Shown here: positions 1 to 6,595 of the stretch, piece after piece | Layout: the number at the start of each line of letters is the position of its first letter | Position numbering within the stretch: the stretch's first letter is position 1 | Notes under the pieces: model-generated | Seen by the model: the letters and a program-made list of their open reading frames with translations, nothing else | What the model was told of the DNA's origin: nothing | Databases searched by the model: none | Made by a program: the position numbers and the translations under genes | NCBI GenBank assembly: GCA_027317105.1 | Contig: DAHVFH010000137.1 | Coordinates: 1-20,338 of the forward strand | DNA length: 20,338 nt | Direction of reading: 5' to 3' | From: Cytophagales bacterium | GTDB taxonomy: Bacteria; Bacteroidota; Bacteroidia; Cytophagales; Cyclobacteriaceae

Positions 1-242
1 TTCGCAAAGATAATAAGGGAGTTGATTTTGGGATATGGAATACAATTTCACCCTCGCAATTAATTTGCCCGTGCGATCTTCATGTAGAGCGGGTCGCTCG
101 AAAATTAAGGTTAATTAAAAGAAAGCAAATGGACTGGGAAACGGCACTTGAATTAACTTCCAATCTAAAAAAACTCGATCCTCACGACCCAGTCAAGTAT
201 GATTTCGCGCTTTTTGGTCTTGGCGTAATGGAAAAATTTTGA
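1..242 (+). CDS. TIGR02757 family protein, C-terminal part (5' end outside window)
   Basis: An open frame enters from the left edge (codons start at base 3) and ends at TGA 240-242, giving about 80 residues. The visible part contains VDFGIW, SPSQLICPCDLHVERVAR and, near the end, DPVKYDFALFGLGV. I recognise these as the conserved C-terminal blocks of the TIGR02757/DUF2400 proteins, which are common in Bacteroidota and are usually about 250 residues long. The function of the family is not established to my knowledge. The conserved Cys, His and Arg residues in the SPSQLICPCDLHVERVAR block suggest a functional site, but that is inference. The next gene starts 134 bases downstream. The N-terminal two thirds, the start codon and the promoter cannot be seen. 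Confidence 0.8.
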   Translation, partial: RKDNKGVDFGIWNTISPSQLICPCDLHVERVARKLRLIKRKQMDWETALELTSNLKKLDPHDPVKYDFALFGLGVMEKF

Positions 243-375
243 GTCAATTTTAAAACCCAAATTAAAAGAAGCATTGCTGGCGTTCAAAAGCCTTCCGTTA
301 CAAATTAATGATCCAAACTAATTTCCATCTTTTCGCATCTTCACAAAAAATCCAATTCTTACAAATGCCAACCTC

Positions 376-1310
376 ATGAAAAAAATCTGGATGCTACTCA
401 AAAACCATTGGGTCAGCGATTTTAGTGTAGGGTATTATCTTTCACTATTGGTTTTTCTAGCGGTTTGCCTTTTGCTCAACTATCATTTTAATTTTCAGAA
501 CAATGTATTAGATCAATACACCGATCAGCCAACGCGTATGCTTTGGTATTTTTTGTTTTACGGTTTGGCTTACTATGGCACATGCTTACTCATTGCCTAT
601 TTTAAAAACAAATTTGAATTGTTCCAACATCACAATTTTATGGCCCTATCCCTATTCGGTTTGATCATACTATCCATCGAGTCGGGATTTCCGTTGGTCA
701 ATTTCATTACTTCCTCTTTCTCTCCCCTGAGTTGTTTTCGTTTATGCATAGCCTTGTTTATAATTGCGTTGGTTTTGTAATTGTGTTCCTTCCATTGCTG
801 CTATTCCGTCTATTTGCAAAAGAAAGCCAGCCTGAATTTTTCGGACTACGTCCGAAAGGATTTAATGTTAAGCCCTATTTCATTTTATTGCTGATCATGC
901 TGCCGATCATCATCATGGTTTCATTCGAAAAAAGTTTTGCTGATTATTACCCCACTTACCACAATCACGCCATCAGTCCAGCAAGTGTGGTGAACTGGCC
1001 TGCATTTTTTCCAGCCATTATTTACGAATTCTTTTACGGGGCGGATTTTTTGAATGTAGAACTTCTCTTTCGCGGCTTTATGGTTATTGGGTTAAGCAAA
1101 ATTTTGGGCAAAGAGGCCGTGATGCCAATGGTGGTTACATATTGTTTCTTGCACTTTGGCAAGCCGGTTGGCGAGGCGATAAGCGCTATGGTTGGCGGCT
1201 ATATTTTAGGTGTGATTGCTTTGGAAACCCGAAGCATTTGGGGCGGTGTGATCGTGCATGTGGGCATTGCCTGGATGATGGAACTGGTGGCTTACTTGCA
1301 GGACGCCTGA
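376..1310 (+). pseudogene. CPBP-family intramembrane protease-like gene, split by a -1 frameshift
   Basis: Two overlapping plus-strand frames look like halves of one polytopic membrane protein. The first starts at ATG 376 and runs to TAA 780. It carries three hydrophobic segments, and its last ~17 codons are probably out-of-frame sequence. The second frame is open from at least about 660 to TGA 1310 and holds the catalytic half: VELLFRGF, then CFLHFGKPVGEA, then TRSIWGGVIVHVGIAW. These resemble the three CPBP (Abi/Rce1-like) motif regions. Joined near 700-728, around TCTCTCCCC, they give about 311 residues, the usual size of this divergent group. The second frame alone would need TTG 732 as start. 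Two residues differ from the canonical family: Val replaces the first Glu of EExxxR, and Ala sits at the last position of HxxxN/D. Alternatives are two overlapping translated genes or a sequencing error. Confidence 0.68.
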
Positions 1311-1313
1311 TAA

Positions 1314-1336
1314 CGTTGGGAGCATTTCCACCAACG
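1314..1336 (+). terminator. Weak hairpin after the CPBP gene
   Basis: CGTTGG (1314-1319) and CCAACG (1331-1336) can pair across an 11-base loop, three bases after the stop codon. There is no T-run, only AT-rich sequence afterwards, so termination here is uncertain. The remaining ~180 bases up to the GMC gene show no other recognisable element. Confidence 0.25.
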
Positions 1337-1516
1337 AAATTAAATTTAACAGGACCCAAATTCAGTTTATGCGCTAGATGAATCCATTCTAAGAAGTGCG
1401 ACACGCGGAGAGCGGCTTGTTCTTACCCCTATAATAAATTCAAAAAAAATGATGAACGGGATGCGATTCTAAGCAAATAGTTTTACTTTTCCGTTCCAAA
1501 TGAAAAGCTAATTTTT

Positions 1517-3220
1517 ATGAATTTGAATACAGAATCAGAGAAGAAAAATACGTACGATGCCATTGTGATTGGAACCGGTATTACGGGTGGATGGGCAGCA
1601 AAGGAATTTTCGGAGAAAGGATTGAAAACCTTGGTTCTTGAGCGTGGGCGTGATGTTAAACATCCAGATTATCCTACCGCTACCTTGGATCCCTGGCAAT
1701 TGCCGAATGGCGACAAGCCTACTCAAGAGGATTTGAAAAAACAAAGTGTTCAAAACCGAACCGGATATACGGTTAGACCAAGTTCGAAACACTGGTTCGT
1801 CAACGATTTGGAACATCCCTATACCGAAACGAAACGAGTGGATTGGATGCGTGGCTATCATGTAGGCGGCCGTTCAATCACGTGGGGACGTCAAAGTTAC
1901 CGATGGAGTGATTTGGATTTTGAAGCCAATTCTAAAGACGGTATTGCGGTAGATTGGCCTGTGCGCTACAAAGAAATTGAGCCCTGGTATGATTATGTAG
2001 AAAAATATATTGGCGTGAGCGGACAAGCAGAAAATTATCCTCCCCTACCGGACGGAAAATTTCTGCCACCCATGGATTTGAATTGTGCGGAACTTGAATT
2101 AAAGAAATCAATCAAACAAAAATTTGATCGGTTGTTGACGATCGGCAGAACGGCACATGCTACTGCACCCATGCCCCACACCCCGTGGAGAGGGCAATGT
2201 CAATTTAGAAATTTGTGCATTCGTGGCTGCCCTTATGGAGGATACTTCAGCAGTAACGCCTGCACCTTGCCAGCCGCAGAAAAAACGAATAATATGACCC
2301 TTCGTCCCAATTCAGTGGTGTACGAACTGATTTACGATGACCAAAAAGGTAAGGCTACCGGAGTGAAAGTATTAGATGCTGAGACGGGAGAGCAAATGGA
2401 GTTTTACGCAAAAGTAATTTTTCTTTGCGCCTCTGCTTTTGGTTCTACTTTTATCTTGCTTAACTCTATATCAAAACGTTTTCCTAATGGGTTTGGCAAC
2501 GACAGTGGTGAGCTTGGATGCAACATCATGGATCATCACTTGGGTGTGGGTGCCAGGGGAGAATTGGCTGGCTTTGAAGATCAATATTACTCTGGTCGTA
2601 GGGCCAATGGATTTTATATCCCTCGCTATCGTAATGTAGGGAAAGACAAACGTGATTACCTGCGTGGCTTTGGTTATCAAGGCGGTGGAGGCCGACAAGG
2701 ATGGGCAGGATCAGTGGCCGAATTGGCTATAGGGGCCGATTTGAAAAAATTTGCATCTGAGCCTGGCAAATGGACAGTAGGCATGACGGGCTTCGGGGAA
2801 TTTTTACCGGTACATAACAACCGCATGACCATTAACCATGACAAAAAAGATAAACACGGTTTGCCTGTAATCAACTTTGACGCGGAGTTCAAAGAGAACG
2901 AAAAGAAAATGAGAAAAGATATGATGGCCGATGCTGCGGAAATGTTGGAAGCTGCAGGGGCAAAGAACATAAAGACCTACGACAATATTGGAGGGCCAGG
3001 TCTTGGCATCCATGAGATGGGAACAGCACGCATGGGCAACGACCCAAAGACTTCCGTATTGAACAAGCACAATCAAGTACATGCCTGCAAAAATGTGTTT
3101 GTAACCGATGGCGCTTTTATGACTTCCTCCTCGTGCGTGAATCCATCCTTAACCTATATGGCTTTTACGGCACGGGCGGTTGACTATGCGGTAAGTGAAT
3201 TGAAAAAACAGAACTTATAA
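1517..3220 (+). CDS. GMC-family FAD-dependent dehydrogenase (gluconate/fructose dehydrogenase-like large subunit)
   Basis: The protein has 567 residues. The FAD-binding Rossmann motif G19-x-G21-x-x-G24 is followed by the dinucleotide-binding acid in LERG (E42). GGRSITWGRQ (about 117-126) is the second flavin-contact region. Near the C-terminus, HEMGTARMG (H499) and CVNPSLT (N542) match the catalytic His/Asn pair of GMC oxidoreductases such as pyranose 2-oxidase. A cysteine cluster, C228-x5-C234-x3-C238-P, resembles the extra segment of membrane-associated sugar and polyol dehydrogenases. These oxidise an alcohol or sugar and pass electrons to a quinone or cytochrome rather than to oxygen. There is no signal peptide of its own. 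The next gene, 22 bases downstream, encodes a Tat-exported subunit 3, so the pair is probably folded in the cytoplasm and exported together. The substrate cannot be read from the sequence. ATG 1517 is the first start in frame and gives the N-terminus expected for the family. Confidence 0.92.
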   Translation: MNLNTESEKKNTYDAIVIGTGITGGWAAKEFSEKGLKTLVLERGRDVKHPDYPTATLDPWQLPNGDKPTQEDLKKQSVQNRTGYTVRPSSKHWFVNDLEHPYTETKRVDWMRGYHVGGRSITWGRQSYRWSDLDFEANSKDGIAVDWPVRYKEIEPWYDYVEKYIGVSGQAENYPPLPDGKFLPPMDLNCAELELKKSIKQKFDRLLTIGRTAHATAPMPHTPWRGQCQFRNLCIRGCPYGGYFSSNACTLPAAEKTNNMTLRPNSVVYELIYDDQKGKATGVKVLDAETGEQMEFYAKVIFLCASAFGSTFILLNSISKRFPNGFGNDSGELGCNIMDHHLGVGARGELAGFEDQYYSGRRANGFYIPRYRNVGKDKRDYLRGFGYQGGGGRQGWAGSVAELAIGADLKKFASEPGKWTVGMTGFGEFLPVHNNRMTINHDKKDKHGLPVINFDAEFKENEKKMRKDMMADAAEMLEAAGAKNIKTYDNIGGPGLGIHEMGTARMGNDPKTSVLNKHNQVHACKNVFVTDGAFMTSSSCVNPSLTYMAFTARAVDYAVSELKKQNL

Positions 3221-3242
3221 TTTCGAACCTTCAATTTTGAAT

Positions 3243-3839
3243 ATGAACACACTAATTGACAGAAGAGAAGCCTTGCGAAAAACTGCGATGCTCATGGGCG
3301 CTGCCGTTTCGGCTTCCACAGTCGCGGCTTTTTTGCAAAGCTGCAAAACAAAACCCGACCTCAACTATAAACCACTTTTTTTCAATGAAGATCAGGCGCT
3401 TCTGGTGAGCCAAGCTTCCGAAATCATCCTGCCCAAAACAGACACACCCGGAGCCAACGATGTAGGGGTACCTCATTTTATCGATTCCATGGTGAAAGAT
3501 TGTTATACAGAAGCAGATCAAAAGAAGTTTTTAGACGGGTTGAACGAATTCGATCAAGGGTCAATTAAAGTCTTTGGAAACCGCTTCATTGAAGGAAGCC
3601 CCGAAGAGCAACTTGACTATTTGAAAAAAGTGCATGATGAAGCAGTGAATACTCATAAAAGCGACCCTACTGTTCCTCGGCCTTTCATTTTGAAACTAAA
3701 AGAGCTAACCATGCTTGGGTATTTTGTATCCGAGCCGGGCGCAACCCAAGTGCTACAATATGTAGCCGTGCCCGGTGCTTACAAGGGATGTATTCCTTTG
3801 AAAGAGGCGGGCAATGGTAAAACCTGGGCCACCTCGTAG
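3243..3839 (+). CDS. Gluconate 2-dehydrogenase subunit 3-like protein (Tat signal, probable lipoprotein)
   Basis: This is the small partner of the GMC flavoprotein just upstream. The N-terminus carries a twin-arginine motif, RREALRKT (R7-R8), a hydrophobic stretch of about 20 residues, and then LQSC, a lipobox with the modifiable Cys at 34. I infer export by Tat, lipidation, and carriage of the flavoprotein as a hitch-hiker. The rest (to residue 198) has the features of the gluconate_2-dh3 family: DQALLVSQASEIILPKTDTPGA followed by VPHFIDSMV, then a C-terminal LTMLGYFVSEPGATQVLQY block. ATG 3243 is chosen over the in-frame TTG at 3237 because it gives the usual short leader before RR. No cytochrome c subunit follows, so the electron acceptor is unknown. 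The gene ends just before a clear intrinsic terminator, which closes a two-gene operon. Confidence 0.9.
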   Translation: MNTLIDRREALRKTAMLMGAAVSASTVAAFLQSCKTKPDLNYKPLFFNEDQALLVSQASEIILPKTDTPGANDVGVPHFIDSMVKDCYTEADQKKFLDGLNEFDQGSIKVFGNRFIEGSPEEQLDYLKKVHDEAVNTHKSDPTVPRPFILKLKELTMLGYFVSEPGATQVLQYVAVPGAYKGCIPLKEAGNGKTWATS

Positions 3840-3864
3840 TCCTTATTTCTCCATAGAAAAAATT

Positions 3865-3900
3865 AAGCCCATTAACCCGCTAAGGTTTTGGGCTTTTTTA
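3865..3900 (+). terminator. Rho-independent terminator of the GMC operon
   Basis: AAGCCC (3865-3870) pairs with GGGCTT (3890-3895), and inside it AACC (3874-3877) pairs with GGTT (3884-3887). A run of six T follows (3894-3899). It lies 25 bases after the stop of the subunit-3 gene and 25 bases from the end of the convergent PIG-L gene. An A-run at 3857-3862 precedes the stem, so it could also stop transcription from the minus strand. Confidence 0.8.
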
Positions 3901-3924
3901 ATTTAGTGAGCTTAACAAAGGGAA

Positions 3925-4797
3925 TCAATTCCTCAACATTGGGAAAATCTTTCGGATGTATTCTTCCGTTGGCTGTGTTCCATACTCGCAAATCTCAAAA
4001 CACTCCGCTTGTTTTACCTTGGCTGCCTTTTCTTTTCCATACCATTTCTCCAACGACTGAAAAATGGTTGGCGTTATTTCTTGCCCCTCCCGCTTTGCCA
4101 GCCAGCTTTCCCTTTCCGCTACTTTAGCCGGAACCTGCTCAAAATAGCCTCCTATCCAGGGAAGCCATTCATAAAATTGTGATTGGTGTGCATCCATCGC
4201 ATGGACTTTTTTATCGAATACCGTGGTAATGTCCACGGCTATGTCAGGTCTAAAAGGATTTGGTTTCTGAAAGCGGTCCTGGAAATATAAAAACACCGGG
4301 TTCTTTTTTAAAGGCGGTGTATCCGGGGCTACATTGGGCACCGCGACCATGTACGCAGCGTCTTGAAGCAATACACCCGTGTATCGATGATCGGGGTGGT
4401 AATCATTTGGACGAGGAGCCATCACGACATCTGCATTCCACTCCCGAATTTTACGAATGATCTGCAAACGAACATCCAATGTGGGCAGAAGTTCGCCATC
4501 ATGGTTGTCGAGTACGTCATACTCAACTCCAAAACGCTTACCCGCTTCCTTCGCTTCCAACGTTCTCCGTTTTGCAAGGGCTCCACCCCCTTGCGATTGA
4601 TGGCCCGCATCTCCGTTGGTTACCGAAACAAATTTTACTTTGTATCCTAAATTCGATAAAAGAATTGCCGTTCCTCCACCACCCTGATCGCAATCATCGG
4701 GGTGAGCACCAAACATAATAATACGTAACGGCTTGTCCTGACTCCTTCCGTGATGAGAGAATATCATAAGCAAAAAACAATAAATGCAAGTTCTCAT
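3925..4797 (-). CDS. Secreted PIG-L/LmbE-family N-deacetylase-like protein
   Basis: The protein has 290 residues. A short hydrophobic leader (MRTCIYCFLLMIF...) suggests export. The mature part opens with the family signature AHPDD (H32, D34, D35) and later has HPDH (134-137). H32, D35 and H137 are the expected zinc ligands, with one Asp as catalytic base. Members of this family remove acetyl groups from N-acetylglucosamine-type substrates: GlcNAc-PI, bacillithiol and mycothiol precursors, diacetylchitobiose, and antibiotic sugars. An exported enzyme with a leader is unlikely to be the cytosolic bacillithiol enzyme BshB. An extracellular or periplasmic amino-sugar substrate is more plausible, but this is inference. 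The gene faces the GMC operon across a terminator. Upstream (4798-5030) there is no gene, and no convincing promoter was seen. Confidence 0.88.
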   Translation of the reverse strand: MRTCIYCFLLMIFSHHGRSQDKPLRIIMFGAHPDDCDQGGGGTAILLSNLGYKVKFVSVTNGDAGHQSQGGGALAKRRTLEAKEAGKRFGVEYDVLDNHDGELLPTLDVRLQIIRKIREWNADVVMAPRPNDYHPDHRYTGVLLQDAAYMVAVPNVAPDTPPLKKNPVFLYFQDRFQKPNPFRPDIAVDITTVFDKKVHAMDAHQSQFYEWLPWIGGYFEQVPAKVAERESWLAKREGQEITPTIFQSLEKWYGKEKAAKVKQAECFEICEYGTQPTEEYIRKIFPMLRN

Positions 4798-5032
4798 GGT
4801 CGATTGGTTTAGAGAATATTAAGTCGATTCTTTTTTTATACCTTAAGCTCATTCAAAAATACCTGAACTTCCGAATACAGCAAACCTTATTTTATATTAC
4901 CTTAGAACTTCCTTCTACGCATGCAATTCTATGTCATCGCGTTTGTGCGGCTCAATTCTTCCTGCTTTAAACGATTGATTTACAAGAAGTACTAAAATTC
5001 TTTTCAGTCAGCAAATTGATTTACATTCCTCT
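4798..5032. other. AT-rich non-coding stretch upstream of the PIG-L gene
   Basis: No coding sequence was recognised. An 11-base direct repeat, ATTGATTTACA, occurs at 4974-4984 and 5015-5025; the second copy borders the REP hairpin. The stretch presumably holds the promoter of the minus-strand PIG-L gene, but no good TAnnTTTG box could be assigned. Confidence 0.4.
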
Positions 5033-5055
5033 GGCGCGCGTTTGCAACGCGTGCC
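5033..5055 (-). repeat. REP-like hairpin next to the RAYT remnant
   Basis: GGCGCGCGTT (5033-5042) and AACGCGTGCC (5046-5055) form a 10-base-pair stem with one G-T wobble and a three-base loop. On the minus strand it reads GGCAC...GCGCC followed by AGAGG, and starts three bases after the stop codon of the RAYT remnant. That is the position expected of the DNA substrate of a REP-associated tyrosine transposase. Its outer ends match those of the hairpins near 19.97 kb. Confidence 0.7.
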
Positions 5056-5058
5056 ACT

Positions 5059-5244
5059 CTACTCGATTTTATCCAACTCCAAATAACCTTTCTTGTTGGA
5101 ATAATAATCCCTTGCCGAACTATACCGATATTCCCCAGGGTTCATCCACGATCTCGCCCATTACAGGATTGTCGTGAATATAATTCAATTTTTGCTGCAT
5201 TAATTTTGTGGAAGTGAGTAGTTCTGGGTGGTTGCCATCAAAGC
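5059..5244 (-). pseudogene. 3' remnant of a REP-associated tyrosine transposase (RAYT, IS200/Y1-like), frameshifted
   Basis: On the minus strand, bases 5244 to about 5137 encode GNHPELLTSTK followed by QQKLNYIHDNPV. After a one-base shift at the run CCCC (5133-5136 on the plus strand), reading continues as EYRYSSARDYYSNKKG and ends LELDKIE-stop at 5059. Together these are the recognisable C-terminal end of RAYT (TnpA_REP) transposases, where YIHxNPV and YRYSSARDY are highly conserved. Only about 60 of the usual 180-230 residues remain. The HUH motif and the catalytic Tyr region are gone and the frame is broken, so it cannot be active. It overlaps the start of the M20 gene on the other strand, which suggests that insertion and deletion of this element removed that gene's 5' end. 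Confidence 0.75.
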
Positions 5245-6466
5245 AGCCAAAGTAAACCAAGAGGGAATAGAAAGCCGGATCTTTGAATTGGCAAAATTCG
5301 GTAAGGATTCCGCGGGTCGTGGATACCGTGTTGCCTTTACTAAAGGAGATGTAAAAGGAAGAACCTGGTTTATCGACCAAATGAAGAATGAAGGACTTGA
5401 AGTAACCATTGATTTCGCAGGGAATATTATTGGAAAGAAAAATGGCAAGGATGCTTCTTTAAAGCCAATTGCTTTTGGAAGTCATATAGACATGGTGCCC
5501 GATGGCGGGGATTACGATGGATGCGTAGGTTCCATTTCCGGTCTGGAAATAATGGAAATTCTAAAAGAAAATAATATCGTTACTAACCATCCTCTTGAAT
5601 TGATCATATTTTCTGACGAAGAAGGTGGTTTAACAGGTAGTAAGGCATTAGCGGGAGATTTTAACCCTGATCGTTTAAAAAACATAAGTCAATCAGGATT
5701 AACGCTTAGGGATGGCGTAAATGTGATCAAAGGAAATGCAGATTCAATCAAGAAGGTCATAAGAAATAAAGGTGATCTAGCTGCATTTTTAGAATTACAT
5801 ATTGAACAAGGTGGAATTTTAGAAAAGCAGAATATCCAGATTGGCGTAGTGGAAGGTATTGTGGGTATCGAAGACTGGGAAGTTACCGTTGAAGGTTTTG
5901 CCAATCATGCCGGTACAACACCGATGAATCTGCGTCATGATGCTTTACTATCGGCTGCTAAACTCATCATCGCGGTTAATGAAGTAATTACCAGCCGTGA
6001 AGGCAGACAAGTTGGTACGGTGGGTAAAATCTCAGCCCAGCCGGGAGCTTACAATGTTGTTCCGGGAAAAGTAGTTTTAGGATTAGAGATACGAGATTTG
6101 TCGTATGATAAAATTTGGGAACTCTTTCATGAAATAGAAAAAAGAGCCAACAACATCGCTACATCAGCCGGCACAAAAATCACTTTTAAAAATCAATTCT
6201 TGGGCGCTAAACCAGCATTGACGAATAAATCTATTCAAGGCAAAATTGAGCAATCCGCTAAGGGATTGGGGTTAACGTATCAATTCATACAAAGTGGAGC
6301 AGGGCATGATTCGCAAGATATGGCTCTCATTGCACCGATAGGGATGATTTTCGTACCTAGCCTTGGCGGCATCAGCCATTCACCAAAAGAATTTACAAAG
6401 GCGGTAGATATGGCCAATGGCGCCAACGTTCTGCTCCAAACCATATTGTCATTGGATAAAGAGTAG
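5228..6466 (+). CDS. M20-family Zn-dependent hydantoinase/carbamoylase-like amidohydrolase, probably 5'-truncated
   Basis: The open frame has 412 residues. The two-metal site is complete: H86 and D97 (GSHIDMVPDGGDYDG), E131/E132 (SDEEGG), H191 (ELHIEQG) and H384 (GISHSPKE). ANHAGTTPM (H227) with R236 lies in the dimerisation/substrate region, and GAGHDSQDM (H360, D361) also matches. This layout fits N-carbamoyl-amino-acid amidohydrolases, ureidoglycolate/allantoate amidohydrolases and beta-ureidopropionase, which cut C-N bonds in carbamoyl amino acids or ureides. The substrate is not decidable. The homology begins at about residue 8 (KVNQEGIESRIFELAKFG). The codons before it lie in RAYT-derived sequence, and TAG 5219 closes the frame, so GTG 5228 looks like a chance start. 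Relatives in this phylum often carry a leader peptide, which is missing here. The catalytic body is intact, but expression is doubtful. Confidence 0.85.
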   Translation: MVAIKAAKVNQEGIESRIFELAKFGKDSAGRGYRVAFTKGDVKGRTWFIDQMKNEGLEVTIDFAGNIIGKKNGKDASLKPIAFGSHIDMVPDGGDYDGCVGSISGLEIMEILKENNIVTNHPLELIIFSDEEGGLTGSKALAGDFNPDRLKNISQSGLTLRDGVNVIKGNADSIKKVIRNKGDLAAFLELHIEQGGILEKQNIQIGVVEGIVGIEDWEVTVEGFANHAGTTPMNLRHDALLSAAKLIIAVNEVITSREGRQVGTVGKISAQPGAYNVVPGKVVLGLEIRDLSYDKIWELFHEIEKRANNIATSAGTKITFKNQFLGAKPALTNKSIQGKIEQSAKGLGLTYQFIQSGAGHDSQDMALIAPIGMIFVPSLGGISHSPKEFTKAVDMANGANVLLQTILSLDKE

Positions 6467-6595
6467 AAACGTTCAGAGGCTCTAAAGAAAAACACAACTT
6501 TCTAGTTACCTTGTTGGATCGCGATATTGTTTTGTAAAAAAAAGCGTTCATTTTGATCAACGAACCAACCATAACCTTAACTTAACCTTCAAAAA

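Noticed and set aside
732..1310. A separate CPBP gene starting at TTG 732
   Set aside because: It would lack the N-terminal membrane segments that the upstream frame supplies, and the frame is open upstream of 732. One frameshifted gene is the simpler reading.
1450..1516. Promoter of the GMC operon
   Set aside because: TAGTTTTA and TACTTTTC are near-matches to the -7 box, but no -33 TTTG lies at a suitable distance, so no site was assigned.
3925..4797. Bacillithiol biosynthesis deacetylase BshB
   Set aside because: The leader peptide predicts export, whereas BshB works in the cytosol. Only the general PIG-L family call is supported.
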